A model generated the notes under the pieces. The model was not told the origin of the DNA. It saw only the letters and a program-made list of their open reading frames with translations, and did no database searches. Positions 1 to 9,418 of a stretch of 64,000 nt of DNA are shown here, piece after piece (position 1 is the stretch's first letter; every line of letters begins with the position of its first letter). The stretch covers positions 28,528 to 92,527 of the forward strand of contig JAUYRJ010000057.1 of the NCBI GenBank assembly GCA_030696845.1, in the 5' to 3' direction. The translations under genes and the position numbers were made by a program. The stretch comes from Polynucleobacter sp. (lineage in GTDB: Bacteria; Pseudomonadota; Gammaproteobacteria; Burkholderiales; Burkholderiaceae).

Positions 1-1231
1 CTGGCCGAATGTATAAACCCGGTTCAATAGTGAGTACCATATTTGCTTGCAGGGTGCGCCATGGTTTTTCATTAGCATCGCTGGAGCCCGGTTCGCGATA
101 CGAGCCCACATCATGCACATCCATCCCCAGCCAGTGGCTAGTACGATGCATATAAAAACGCCGGTATGCGCCGGTTTCGATGGCGTTATCCACGGAGCCA
201 AGTTGGTGGAGTGAAAGTAACTTTTCGTCGAGCAAGCCTTGCGTTAACACCTGCACCGCTGCATCGTGGGGCTGCATAAACGTATTGCCAGGCTTAGTGG
301 CGGCAACGGCCGCTTCTTGGGCTGCCAAGGTAATGTCGTAGAGTGCCCGCTGCGGCCCCGAGAATTTTCCATTGATCGGAAAAGTGCGCGTGATATCGGA
401 GGCATATCCATCAAGTTCACAACCCGCATCAATCAGACACAGGTCTCCTGATTTTAGTTCGGCAGCGCTGGCACGGTAATGCAAGATGCAGGCATTTGCT
501 CCGGCTGCAACAATGCTGTTGTACGCCACGCTTTGAGCGCCACTATGACGGAACGCATGGAGCAACTCCGCCTCAATGTGATATTCGCGTTGACCAGGGC
601 GACAGGTTCGCATCGCACGCAAATGCGCCTTTGCAGAAATTGCCGCAGCACGCCGCATCGTTTCAATTTCACTGGGCTCTTTAAAAAGACGCATCTCATG
701 CACCAAGGCCTCAATGTCACGAAACTCCGTAGGCGCATTGACTCCTGCGCGTGCTTGACCGCGAACTCGATCAATCCAATGCCGAAGACGGCGATCGGTT
801 TCCGCGCTACTCGCTAGTCGAACATACAAAGCGGTTTGATCAGAGAGCAGTTTGGGTAACTCGTGATCTAATTCAGTATTGGGATAGGCATGTTCAACCC
901 CGAGATATTCGGGGGCCGCCTCTGGCCCTAAGCGCATACCATCCCAAATTTCCCGCTCAGGATCTTTTGGCCTACAAAACAGATGCGCTATGGCACTGTG
1001 CCGATCCACTTGCAAAACCAGCGTCGCGCCAGGCTCCTCAAAACCAGTTAGATAAAAGAAATCGCTGTCATGCCGGTAAGGAAAATCACTATCACGATTA
1101 CGGAATTGTTCTTGCGCCGTAGTGAGAATAACAATGCCGCCTCCCGATTGGGCGCGGATACGCTTGGCTAATTCTGATCGGCGCTCACGGTAAATCGCAG
1201 CCGGAAAAATAAGGGATTCAGATGGACTCAT
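1..1231 (-). CDS. pepP: Xaa-Pro aminopeptidase P, partial (C-terminus beyond left edge)
   Basis: Metallo-aminopeptidase (M24B) that removes an N-terminal residue preceding proline in the cytoplasm. The reading frame starts at an ATG at 1231 (MSPSESLIFPAAIYRERR) and stays open to base 1, about 410 codons. It has the N-terminal aminopeptidase-P domain (RHDSDFFYLTGFEEP) and the pita-bread metal ligands: DAGCELDGYASDITRTFP, then HWLGMDVHDVG, then TIEPGLYI near the edge. Only the last few dozen residues should be missing. It overlaps the 3' end of murU by 14 nt, so it is probably translated from the same minus-strand transcript. Family is certain; whether it is pepP or pepQ-like rests on the N-terminal domain. 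Confidence 0.93.
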   Translation of the reverse strand, partial: MSPSESLIFPAAIYRERRSELAKRIRAQSGGGIVILTTAQEQFRNRDSDFPYRHDSDFFYLTGFEEPGATLVLQVDRHSAIAHLFCRPKDPEREIWDGMRLGPEAAPEYLGVEHAYPNTELDHELPKLLSDQTALYVRLASSAETDRRLRHWIDRVRGQARAGVNAPTEFRDIEALVHEMRLFKEPSEIETMRRAAAISAKAHLRAMRTCRPGQREYHIEAELLHAFRHSGAQSVAYNSIVAAGANACILHYRASAAELKSGDLCLIDAGCELDGYASDITRTFPINGKFSGPQRALYDITLAAQEAAVAATKPGNTFMQPHDAAVQVLTQGLLDEKLLSLHQLGSVDNAIETGAYRRFYMHRTSHWLGMDVHDVGSYREPGSSDANEKPWRTLQANMVLTIEPGLYIRP

Positions 1232-1961
1232 AAGATTGATTTAGCTCGTATAAACGCTGTGGCGTACCTACATCGTGCCACGGACCGGTATATTTTTCAC
1301 CGGAGACCTGATTTTTTGCCATGGCTGCACGCAACAAAGGGGCTAATTTAGCGGATTGTCCCGCGCGCAGTCCCGCAAATAGGTCGCGGTGGTAAATCCC
1401 TATGCCAGAGAAGGTGAGGGGGTACTCTGATGGGCTAGTTGGGTCAGATGGCGCATCCCTTACTACATCGCCTTCGAGGTAAAAGTCGCCCTGGGGGTGT
1501 TGGGGTGGATTTGGCACCAGAATTAAGTGCGCTAGAGGTCTGGCTCCACCATCAAGACGTGCCTGAAATTGGTTTAGTAAGGTGGTGAGAGGAAAACCGG
1601 GGGTGAATACATCGCCATTTATAACTAAAAAATACGGCTCTGGATTAATGAGGGGCAAAGCGCGACCAATGCCTCCTGCTGTTTCTAGGGCGCTCTCTTC
1701 GGGCGAATACTGAATTTGGGCACCCCAGCTCACGCCATCACCGAATGCGGCTTCAATTTGCTCACCCAGCCATGCATGGTTAATCACAATGCGCGCAATG
1801 CCTGCAGCAACCAAAGCTTCAATATGCCACTGCAAGAGGGATTTATTTTGAATGGTTAATAATGGTTTTGGTGTTGAGTCGGTGAGTGGGCGCATGCGTT
1901 CTCCTCGGCCGGCTGCGAGTAAAAAACACGGCATGGAAATTGAAAAGGCGGGGCAATCCAT
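1218..1961 (-). CDS. murU: N-acetylmuramate-1-phosphate uridylyltransferase (MurU-type nucleotidyltransferase)
   Basis: Sugar-1-phosphate nucleotidyltransferase. Residues about 10-35 carry the signature LLAAGRGERMRPLT followed by PKPLL, and a metal-binding NGDVF motif lies mid-protein. In the anhydromuropeptide recycling route known from Pseudomonas, MurU makes UDP-MurNAc from MurNAc-1-P supplied by AmgK, which bypasses de novo MurA/MurB. The assignment is by context: it directly follows the amgK-like kinase with an 8-nt gap. A second start at 1934 (MPCFLLAAGRG) fits the family better than the upstream ATG, which adds nine residues. A mannose-1-P or glucose-1-P transferase role is the main alternative. 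Confidence 0.88.
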   Translation of the reverse strand: MDCPAFSISMPCFLLAAGRGERMRPLTDSTPKPLLTIQNKSLLQWHIEALVAAGIARIVINHAWLGEQIEAAFGDGVSWGAQIQYSPEESALETAGGIGRALPLINPEPYFLVINGDVFTPGFPLTTLLNQFQARLDGGARPLAHLILVPNPPQHPQGDFYLEGDVVRDAPSDPTSPSEYPLTFSGIGIYHRDLFAGLRAGQSAKLAPLLRAAMAKNQVSGEKYTGPWHDVGTPQRLYELNQSYESI

Positions 1962-1969
1962 GGCGCTCT

Positions 1970-2977
1970 TTATTTGATGGAGCTGATTGGATTGGCGCGC
2001 TCCAAAATACGAGCCAATGGCTTTAGTTCTATGTACCGGTTGGCGGTAGCTAAAGCGTACTTCAACACCAAGGGAATATCCTCAAGGTAGGCGTCTTTGC
2101 CATCGCGATGATAAAGGCGCGCAAAAATCCCCAACACTTTAATATGACGCTGTAATCCCATCCACTCAAAGTCGCGATAGAAATCGCCAAAGTCGGCACG
2201 TACCGGCAATCCATTTTGACGACCCATATCCCAGTAACGCGCGACCCAATCGATGACACGTTCTTCGGGCCACTCTATGTAGGCATCGCGCCAAAGAGAA
2301 GCAGCATCGTATGTAATCGGTCCGTACACCGCATCCTGAAAATCCAATACACCTGGATTGTGCATTTCTGTAAACATGAGATTACGGGAATGAAAATCGC
2401 GATGGACATAAACCCGTGGCTGTGCGAGATTATTATCGATGATTAGTTTGAATGCAGTACTCAAATATTTTTCTTCATCTGCGGTCAACTCGAATTGCAG
2501 GTGTTTTTTGAGGTACCACTCGGGCAGTAGATCCAATTCGCGTTGTAACAGTGCCTCTGAGTAGTCTGGTAAGACCCCCGCCTTGCTGGCGGATTGCATT
2601 TTTACTAAGGTGTCGATGGCGTCGGCATACAGTGCATCCGCACTGGATTCCTGCAGCACCGAAAGATAGGTTTTTGAACCTAAATCATTTAGCAGCAAAA
2701 ACCCTTCTTTTATATTTTTCTCCAATATGCGCGGCACATGAAGTCCGGCTTTTAGCAGTAAATCCGCCACCTCAATAAAGGGCCCAAGGGGTTCAAATTG
2801 AGGTGGTGCATCCATCACAATTAGGGTAGGAAATAGGGGGTTTTGGCTATGAAGCCGAAAATAGCGCCGAAAGCTCGCATCAGAGGATGCGGGGGCAAGC
2901 GAAGGCAGGTCTAGCTTCCAGCTGGCAGGCAGCCCTTCTAGCCACTGACGGAGGGTATTTAGGCGGGTATTTGGCAT
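1970..2977 (-). CDS. amgK: anomeric MurNAc/GlcNAc kinase, APH family
   Basis: Kinase of the aminoglycoside phosphotransferase fold, 335 aa. Visible motifs are the catalytic loop VHRDFHSRNLMF and the metal-binding LDFQDAVYGPITYD. In cell-wall recycling AmgK phosphorylates the anomeric hydroxyl of MurNAc and GlcNAc, feeding MurU, which is the next gene. The gene starts 32 nt from the divergent lptD, the same neighbourhood in which amgK/murU are found in pseudomonads. The family alone would allow other small-molecule kinases; the adjacent nucleotidyltransferase decides the call. Confidence 0.87.
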   Translation of the reverse strand: MPNTRLNTLRQWLEGLPASWKLDLPSLAPASSDASFRRYFRLHSQNPLFPTLIVMDAPPQFEPLGPFIEVADLLLKAGLHVPRILEKNIKEGFLLLNDLGSKTYLSVLQESSADALYADAIDTLVKMQSASKAGVLPDYSEALLQRELDLLPEWYLKKHLQFELTADEEKYLSTAFKLIIDNNLAQPRVYVHRDFHSRNLMFTEMHNPGVLDFQDAVYGPITYDAASLWRDAYIEWPEERVIDWVARYWDMGRQNGLPVRADFGDFYRDFEWMGLQRHIKVLGIFARLYHRDGKDAYLEDIPLVLKYALATANRYIELKPLARILERANPISSIK

Positions 2978-3009
2978 ATCGATTCGTATAATAAGTCGGG
3001 TCTGGAACT

Positions 3010-5487
3010 ATGAGTCATTATCGCCGTCGCGCCGGCCTTTGCGCCCCCTTCTTTTTTACCCCATCTTTGCGCGCGATGATGGGGTGCGCTTTGCTGTTTT
3101 TTTCGCCTTTTTTAATTGCGCAGGCGCCTGTTTCAGGCTTGTCCTCGTTGCAGAGTAATTCATCAAACTTTGTCCTGTTACCTGACCGTGGCAATGTCAG
3201 TGTTTTAAAGTTAGACGATCAATTGCGCGAGGGTAAACCCATTGCCGATGATCAGGCTTTAACTTTTACTTTCAGCGAATCGATCGAGGGGGTGGTAGAT
3301 CGTGAAATGAAACTGAAAGGCCGCGCGCAAATTCGTCGCAATGGCGCAGTCTTGAAAGCCGATGAAATTATTTACCACCCCGATACCGATATTGCCGATT
3401 TAATTGGTAATGCGGAAATGAGTAAGGGCAACTCGACGTTTAAGGGGCCGAAGGCGAGTTTTAAAGTCGATGCGCGTCAAGGTGAAATGCAAGAGCCATC
3501 CTATGAACTTCGCGACAACCGATCAAGCGGCACTGCAAAAAAGTTGACGATTGAGTCAGCTGATATTTTTGTCTTTGATAAGGGTACATACAGCACCTGC
3601 TCACCCGATAACCTCGATTGGTACTTTACGGCCAATCGAATGGAAGTGGATAATGAACAAAAAGAAATGACAGGCACGCATGGCGTGATGCGTTTTTTTG
3701 ATGTGCCGATTGCGTATGTGCCGTACTTCAGTGTGCCAACGTCCAATCAACGCCGCTCGGGATTACTTGCTCCGGTTGCTGGCTACAACTCGAATAACGG
3801 TATTGATATTACTCAGCCCTACTATGTCAATATCGCGCCAAATCGCGATTTGCTTTTATTGCCCCGCTTCATGAGTCATCGCGGAACGCAATTGGCCACA
3901 TCCTACCGATATATAGATCCAAAATACTCGGGCACCATCAATGGGGAGTACTTGCCTTATGACAAAATACTCGGTCGTGATCGTTGGCGGTACGACTGGC
4001 AGCAGCGCCAAAGTATTGCGCCCAATTGGAACGCCTATGCGAACGTGTCGCGTGTATCCGATAACACCTATCCAATTGACTTTTCCAGAAGTTTGGCTGG
4101 CGGTATTACCAATCAATTTAGGCAGGAGTTAGGAACCACATCCTTGATTAAGGGCTGGAATGTCTCGGCGCGGGCGATGACATTTCAAACTTTACAGCCA
4201 GATCCCACGGTGACTGTGCAAGCACCTTACAACATCTTGCCGCAAGTCATCGCTTCGTATAACAGCCAGAACGCCTTACTTTCGCCAGATCGCAGGCAGC
4301 AATTTGTAACTCTGCCTACCGGCCCTCAGGTCAGTTTTTCCAGTGACTTTACGCGCTTTGCTTACAACATTAATGGGAATTTAGCAGCGACTGCACCGGG
4401 GGTATTCAGTCAAGCTGACCGAACCGTAGTAAAGGCGGCAGTGGCCATGCCCAAAATAACGCCAGGCTACTATATCAAGCCAAAGCTCAGTATCCAGTCT
4501 AATAATTACAACGCAACCGCTTTTACCCCAGGATTCCAGCCTGCGCAAGGCTTTACGATTCCAACCTTCAGCTTGGATTCTGGCTTGGCGTTTGAGCGCG
4601 AGGCAGCCGAATTAAAGGGCTTCTTTGGTCGGGACATGCTGTTGACGATGGAGCCACGCGCTTTTTATGTTTACACACCATTTCAAAGCCAGGCGGATAC
4701 GCCTTTATTCGATACGGCTGATGCCGGTTTTGGTATTACCCAAATTTTTAGTGAAAATACCTTTGTGGGTAATGATCGTATTGCTGATAACAACAAACTG
4801 ACCATGGGTGTCACTAGCCGCATGATTGAGGCGGCAACGGGAACCGAGAGGGCGAATGTGACCTTGGCCCAGCGGCAGGACTTTGCCGGTCAAAGAGTAG
4901 GCCTAACCAGCACGATTCAAAACCCGACTACCTACTCCGACACCTTGGGAACGGGTTCGGTGCGTCTCATGGGTAACTTTAACGTGGATGTATTTGGGCA
5001 ATACAACACCCAGCTTAATCGTTTTGTACAAACGACGGTAGGCGGTAGTTGGCGACCCACTATGGGGCGTAGCCTCAACTTTGGCTATCGAAATGTATGG
5101 AGTCCGCCAGTAGCCGCCTCACCAGAAAATAACTTGGCAGGAACGCTTGGCACAACAACAACGGATCAGTACAACGTTTCTGGACAGTGGCCACTTACGC
5201 GGAAGATTTCCGGCCTAGGTCGTTGGGGATACGATGCCCTGACAACCAAGACCTTGAACTTAATGGCTGCTATGGAATATAAAGAAGATTGCTGGACGGC
5301 GCGTGCTGCATATTCACAAATTCGCAATACTTCTCAAATCACTACTACCCAGGTCCTTTTTCAAATAGAATTTAGGGGATTTGGTGCTGCTGGAAGCAAT
5401 CCAGTTGATATCATGAGGTTGAATGTGCCTGGGTATATGCCAACCACCAAGACCATTCCTCCTTCCATTTACGAGAACTACCAATGA
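3010..5487 (+). CDS. lptD: LPS-assembly protein LptD
   Basis: Outer-membrane beta-barrel that inserts lipopolysaccharide into the outer leaflet together with LptE. The protein is 825 aa: a hydrophobic signal segment (residues about 23-40, FFSPFLIAQA), an OstA-like periplasmic beta-jellyroll (residues about 75-190, GRAQIRRNGAVLKADEI), then a long barrel domain rich in alternating aromatic strands to the C-terminus. The annotated start gives a long n-region; ATG codons at 3073-3076 would give a shorter signal peptide and cannot be excluded. It overlaps surA by 4 nt (ATGA), coupling it to the chaperone needed for its own folding. Confidence 0.95.
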   Translation: MSHYRRRAGLCAPFFFTPSLRAMMGCALLFFSPFLIAQAPVSGLSSLQSNSSNFVLLPDRGNVSVLKLDDQLREGKPIADDQALTFTFSESIEGVVDREMKLKGRAQIRRNGAVLKADEIIYHPDTDIADLIGNAEMSKGNSTFKGPKASFKVDARQGEMQEPSYELRDNRSSGTAKKLTIESADIFVFDKGTYSTCSPDNLDWYFTANRMEVDNEQKEMTGTHGVMRFFDVPIAYVPYFSVPTSNQRRSGLLAPVAGYNSNNGIDITQPYYVNIAPNRDLLLLPRFMSHRGTQLATSYRYIDPKYSGTINGEYLPYDKILGRDRWRYDWQQRQSIAPNWNAYANVSRVSDNTYPIDFSRSLAGGITNQFRQELGTTSLIKGWNVSARAMTFQTLQPDPTVTVQAPYNILPQVIASYNSQNALLSPDRRQQFVTLPTGPQVSFSSDFTRFAYNINGNLAATAPGVFSQADRTVVKAAVAMPKITPGYYIKPKLSIQSNNYNATAFTPGFQPAQGFTIPTFSLDSGLAFEREAAELKGFFGRDMLLTMEPRAFYVYTPFQSQADTPLFDTADAGFGITQIFSENTFVGNDRIADNNKLTMGVTSRMIEAATGTERANVTLAQRQDFAGQRVGLTSTIQNPTTYSDTLGTGSVRLMGNFNVDVFGQYNTQLNRFVQTTVGGSWRPTMGRSLNFGYRNVWSPPVAASPENNLAGTLGTTTTDQYNVSGQWPLTRKISGLGRWGYDALTTKTLNLMAAMEYKEDCWTARAAYSQIRNTSQITTTQVLFQIEFRGFGAAGSNPVDIMRLNVPGYMPTTKTIPPSIYENYQ

Positions 5488-6923
5488 CGTTTTGTTTGAA
5501 CCGCCTGCTTAAATCCATTCAATGCTGTGCAGTTTTTGTAGCACTTGGTTTGGGGTCTCTTGCCATAGCGCAAGATGCGAGTAAAACGAGCGCCCCCCAA
5601 GAAAGCAAAATTCGTGATATCGACGGCGTTGCTGCAGTGGTTAACACGGGTTATGTGACACGGAAAGAAATCGAAGATCGCATTGCCACCATCAAAAAGC
5701 AAGGTGCGGCTAGCGGCGCAAAGATGCCCGAGGGAGACGCGCTGCGCAAACAGGTATTGGATCGCTTGATTTTGGAAAAGATTCAATTGCAAGATGCGGA
5801 GCAAAGCGGCATCGCCGTTAGCAATGCCGAGCTCGATAAAATCATTGCGGATATTGCCGCGCGCAATAAACTCAGCTTGGCCGACTTTAAGGCAACCGTG
5901 ATTAAATCCGGCACTACCTTCGAGCGCTATAAAGATATGCTGCGCGACGATATTATCGTGACTCGATTTCGTGAGCGTGAAGTGGATTCGCAAATCAAGA
6001 TTTCCGATGCGGAGATCGATAACTATATTAGCGAACGTACTCGCAGCATGAATGCGCCCGCCCCTAGTCAGGCTGCAGGTGGACCGGAAGAAATCGATGT
6101 GGCGCAAATCTTTGTTCCCGTTGAGGCTAGCGCTGGCGCTGGGGCTCAGGCTGAGGCCCGCAGAAAGGCAGAGTCTCTATTGCGTGAGGCGCAAGGTGAT
6201 GTAGACTTTTTGCAGCTTGGCGCGATGGCGGCTAAAGAGAATCCCAAAATCAAGTTTCAGGATCTGGGTTATCGCACTCCCGATCGATTGCCGCAGCTCT
6301 TTTTTGAGGCGGTACGTAATGTCGGCCCCGGTCAAGTAGCTGGCGCTGTCGTTAAAAGTCCAGCCGGCTTTCACGTATTAAAAGTGCTGGATAGGCGCTC
6401 TATGGCGGCGGCCCCAAGTCAAGCGGCACCAGAGCCAGTTGGCGATACCACCCCCAAAAATATTACGATTACGGAAACCATGGCGCGCCATATTTTATTG
6501 CGCCATCGGGCAGGCGTGACCGATGCGGATGCCGAGCGGAGATTAACGGGCTATCGCGATCAGATACGGGCTAAGACGTCTGATTTTGGCGACCTGGCAA
6601 AGAAACATTCCGAGGACGGGTCGGCTGCCAACGGCGGTGTATTGGGCTGGATGGCGCCTGGCCAGTTGGTACCAGAGTTTGAATTGGCTATGAATCGCTT
6701 GCAAATTGGCGAAGTGAGTAATCCAGTCAAAACCGAATTTGGTTGGCATTTGATTCAAGTGCTTGAGCGCCGTGATGCGCAGTTGACGGTAGAAAAGCAG
6801 CGTGAGTTTGCTAGAGCCGCTATTCGTGAGCGTAAATTTGAGCAAGCCTACCAAGACTGGATTCGTCAATTGCGGGACACAGCAACGGTAAAAATATTGA
6901 ATCTAGACGATGCCCCTCGTTGA
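5484..6923 (+). CDS. surA: periplasmic chaperone and peptidyl-prolyl isomerase SurA
   Basis: Periplasmic folding factor for outer-membrane proteins. The 479-aa product has a signal peptide (residues 1-29, ending SLAIAQ), a SurA N-terminal helical domain containing VAAVVNTGYVTRKEIEDR, and two parvulin domains. The second is well marked by MARHILLRHR, KKHSEDGSAANGG, and GWHLIQVLERR. The first (about 190-300) is more divergent. Translation is coupled to lptD through an ATGA overlap, and the 3' end overlaps pdxA by 14 nt, so lptD-surA-pdxA-rsmA is one operon. Confidence 0.95.
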   Translation: MTFCLNRLLKSIQCCAVFVALGLGSLAIAQDASKTSAPQESKIRDIDGVAAVVNTGYVTRKEIEDRIATIKKQGAASGAKMPEGDALRKQVLDRLILEKIQLQDAEQSGIAVSNAELDKIIADIAARNKLSLADFKATVIKSGTTFERYKDMLRDDIIVTRFREREVDSQIKISDAEIDNYISERTRSMNAPAPSQAAGGPEEIDVAQIFVPVEASAGAGAQAEARRKAESLLREAQGDVDFLQLGAMAAKENPKIKFQDLGYRTPDRLPQLFFEAVRNVGPGQVAGAVVKSPAGFHVLKVLDRRSMAAAPSQAAPEPVGDTTPKNITITETMARHILLRHRAGVTDADAERRLTGYRDQIRAKTSDFGDLAKKHSEDGSAANGGVLGWMAPGQLVPEFELAMNRLQIGEVSNPVKTEFGWHLIQVLERRDAQLTVEKQREFARAAIRERKFEQAYQDWIRQLRDTATVKILNLDDAPR

Positions 6924-7887
6924 TTTAGTAATCACGACAGGTGAGCCTGCAGGCATTGGTCCGGCAGTCTCGATAGAGGCGGCGCAGGCATTTTTACGGG
7001 AGCAAGGCGATGTTCGCATTACTCTTCTAGGTGATCCAGTTCTTTTTGCCGGCATGGCGCCCTCAGAGCGTTTGCTGCTAGAACCCATTCAATTAAGCGC
7101 TAATGCCGTGCCAGGCGAGCTGAACGCAGCGAATGCGCAGTATGTACTCTCATTATTAGATGCTGCGGTGGATGGGTGCCGCACCGGGCGTTTTCACGCC
7201 ATGGTGACTGCGCCAGTACACAAAGGCATTATTAACCAGTCCGGAATCCCCTTTACGGGGCATACAGAGTATCTCGCTGCGCGTTGCCATGTGGAGCGTG
7301 TAGTGATGATGCTTTGTGCCAATCTTCCCGCTGGCTTATTTGGATTAGACCAGCCGCTTCCATTGCGCGTAGCCTTAGCCACGATTCATTTGCCACTGGC
7401 TGAAGTGCCAAGGCAAATCTCGATTGCATCGGTGCTGGAAACCATCCAGATTGTGGATCGGGATTTAAAGGATCGTTTTGGTATTCGCTGTCCACGCATT
7501 CAGGTGGCTGGGCTCAATCCGCATGCTGGAGAAGGAGGCTATCTGGGAACAGAAGAAATTACCCTTATTAGTCCCGCTATTATGCAAGCCAAGCAACTGG
7601 GTATTGCGGTAGAAGGGCCTTTTCCGGGCGATACGATGTTTGATTTGCGCCCTCGAAATAGGGTGGATGCATATATTGCGATGTACCACGATCAAGGTTT
7701 GGCGCCGTTTAAGCTAGTAAGCTTCGGGGGTGGTGTTAATGTTACTTTAGGCTTGCCGATTATTCGGACATCGGTCGATCACGGAACTGCCCTCGATATC
7801 GCCGCTCAGGGTAGTGCGGATTCGGGAAGCATGCTAGAGGCTTTGCGCCTTGCTTTTCAGCTCGCACAAAATCAGGCAAACGCATAA
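6910..7887 (+). CDS. pdxA: 4-hydroxythreonine-4-phosphate dehydrogenase
   Basis: Enzyme of the DXP-dependent pyridoxal phosphate pathway. It oxidises 4-phosphohydroxy-L-threonine with NAD, and the product decarboxylates to the PdxJ substrate. The 325-aa protein has the family start (ITTGEPAGIGPAVSIEA), the metal/substrate stretch FTGHTEYLA, AGLNPHAGEGGYLG, and the C-terminal YHDQGLAPFK and RTSVDHGTALDIA motifs. Length is normal. It overlaps surA by 14 nt and stops 1 nt before rsmA, the order familiar from enterobacteria. Confidence 0.96.
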   Translation: MPLVDLVITTGEPAGIGPAVSIEAAQAFLREQGDVRITLLGDPVLFAGMAPSERLLLEPIQLSANAVPGELNAANAQYVLSLLDAAVDGCRTGRFHAMVTAPVHKGIINQSGIPFTGHTEYLAARCHVERVVMMLCANLPAGLFGLDQPLPLRVALATIHLPLAEVPRQISIASVLETIQIVDRDLKDRFGIRCPRIQVAGLNPHAGEGGYLGTEEITLISPAIMQAKQLGIAVEGPFPGDTMFDLRPRNRVDAYIAMYHDQGLAPFKLVSFGGGVNVTLGLPIIRTSVDHGTALDIAAQGSADSGSMLEALRLAFQLAQNQANA

Positions 7888-7888
7888 G

Positions 7889-8677
7889 ATGCATCAGGCA
7901 CGCAAACGCTTTGGCCAAAACTTTTTGAAAGACGAGGGCATTATTCACGCCATCGTGAGTTTGATTGGGCCCGGGAGTGAGGATGCGATTATCGAAATTG
8001 GACCAGGTCTTGGTGCATTAACGAGGCCCTTACTGTCGAATTTAGATCGCCTGGACTTACTCGAGATTGATCGAGATCTGGTGGCCTACTGGCGCAAGCA
8101 AGCGCTACCTGGTATTGATGTCACCGAGGGCGATGCATTACTATTTGATTTTCTTGCATGGGCAAAGGCGAAGCGGGCAGGTGGCGCTAAGCAAGTGAAA
8201 ATCGTGGGCAATTTGCCCTACAACATTTCTTCTCCTTTGCTTTTCCATTTGGTTGCGGCAGCCGCAGAGGTCAGTGAGCAAGTATTTATGCTTCAAGCTG
8301 AGGTGGTAGAACGCATGGTCGCGCAAGCAGGTTCGTCGGAGTACAGCCGCTTGTCAGTGATGCTGCAGGCACGGTACCACCTTGAACACGTATTGGATGT
8401 GCCGCCGGAGTCGTTTGATCCGCAACCCAAAGTCAATTCGGCTGTAGTACGTATGATCCCCAGGAGCGACTTCAATGTGTCCTTAGCCGAGTGGCGCGCT
8501 TTGGAAAAAATTGTGGCAGCCGCGTTTGCCCAGCGACGAAAAATGTTGCGTACTAATTTACAAGACTATATCGAGCGATTGGATATAAGTGATGAAGAGC
8601 TGACGCAGCGCGCTCAAAATATTGCGGTAGAGCGGTATCTAGAGTGGGCTGCAATTCTGGCGAAATCAAGCCAATAA
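7889..8677 (+). CDS. rsmA: 16S rRNA (adenine1518-N6/adenine1519-N6)-dimethyltransferase
   Basis: SAM-dependent methyltransferase (KsgA) that dimethylates two adjacent adenines near the 3' end of 16S rRNA during late 30S assembly. I start it at 7889 (MHQARKRFGQNFL) because this is the family N-terminus; the frame is open further upstream inside pdxA, but that would add 13 unrelated residues. Motifs: SAM-binding EIGPGLGALT, catalytic NLPYNISSPL, and C-terminal FAQRRKMLRTNL. It is the last gene of the lptD operon and ends convergently 9 nt from plsC. An inverted repeat (AGCCAA/TTGGCT, 8668-8686) lies at the junction but lacks a T-tract. Confidence 0.95.
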   Translation: MHQARKRFGQNFLKDEGIIHAIVSLIGPGSEDAIIEIGPGLGALTRPLLSNLDRLDLLEIDRDLVAYWRKQALPGIDVTEGDALLFDFLAWAKAKRAGGAKQVKIVGNLPYNISSPLLFHLVAAAAEVSEQVFMLQAEVVERMVAQAGSSEYSRLSVMLQARYHLEHVLDVPPESFDPQPKVNSAVVRMIPRSDFNVSLAEWRALEKIVAAAFAQRRKMLRTNLQDYIERLDISDEELTQRAQNIAVERYLEWAAILAKSSQ

Positions 8678-8686
8678 GGTGTTTGG

Positions 8687-9418
8687 CTAGTAGGCGCTCG
8701 GATCAATGACGCGCATTTCGGTTTCAATCCAAGATTCCACTGCGCTATTGAGTTGACCACCCGTTTTACCTTCAGAGGCAATTACCGGTCCGATCGAGAT
8801 AGTGACAAGTCCCGGATACTTTAAAAAGCTGTTACGCGGCCAAACGCGGCCCGCATTGTGGGCTACCGGAATTACAGCGGCCCCCGTTGCCGTAGCGAGC
8901 CTAGCGCCACCTTTGAGGTAGGGTTTATGCGACCCCACTGCGGTGCGAGTCCCTTCCGGGAAAAGCATGATCCATTTGCCTTCTTTAAGGCGTTGGCGCC
9001 CCTGGCTGGCAACGGACAAGGCGGCGGTCTCACGGCTGGCACGATTAATGTGAATCATTTTCAGTAAACCCAAAACCCAGCCAAAAAATGGAATCCAGAG
9101 TAATTCTCGTTTAAAGACAAAGCAGAGTTGCTTAGGAAAGAGGGCGATAAAGGCAATGGTTTCCCAGGCGGACTGGTGTTTACTCAGAATAATGATGGGC
9201 TGATCAAGCGCGCCCATCATATGTTCCATGCCGCGGATTTCATAGCGAATACCGCACAGCGTTTTTAAAACCCAAATGACGGTTTTGTTCCAACCACTGA
9301 CAAATCGATAGCGGGCATCGCTTCGCATAAACGGAAAGACCAACAAACAAATGACAGCCCAAATGGGTGTGAAGACCAACAAAAAGAGCGCAAAGAGTGT
9401 GGATGTCAGGTAAATCAT
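8687..9418 (-). CDS. plsC: 1-acyl-sn-glycerol-3-phosphate acyltransferase
   Basis: Membrane acyltransferase that makes phosphatidic acid from lysophosphatidic acid. I choose the ATG at 9418 (MIYLTSTLFALFLL), which forms an ATGA overlap with the gmhB stop; an upstream ATG at 9445 would lengthen the overlap to 31 nt. The protein has N-terminal transmembrane segments and the PlsC motifs HQSAWE (motif I as HX4E), FKRELLWIPFFGW, and FPEGTRT. The HX4E rather than HX4D form is seen in part of the family. Last gene of the long minus-strand run from miaB. Confidence 0.92.
   Translation of the reverse strand: MIYLTSTLFALFLLVFTPIWAVICLLVFPFMRSDARYRFVSGWNKTVIWVLKTLCGIRYEIRGMEHMMGALDQPIIILSKHQSAWETIAFIALFPKQLCFVFKRELLWIPFFGWVLGLLKMIHINRASRETAALSVASQGRQRLKEGKWIMLFPEGTRTAVGSHKPYLKGGARLATATGAAVIPVAHNAGRVWPRNSFLKYPGLVTISIGPVIASEGKTGGQLNSAVESWIETEMRVIDPSAY

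Noticed and set aside
244..1122. Several open frames of 60-120 codons on both strands
   Set aside because: They lie inside the pepP frame, which is open on the minus strand from 1231 to the left edge and shows all family motifs. The others are shadows.
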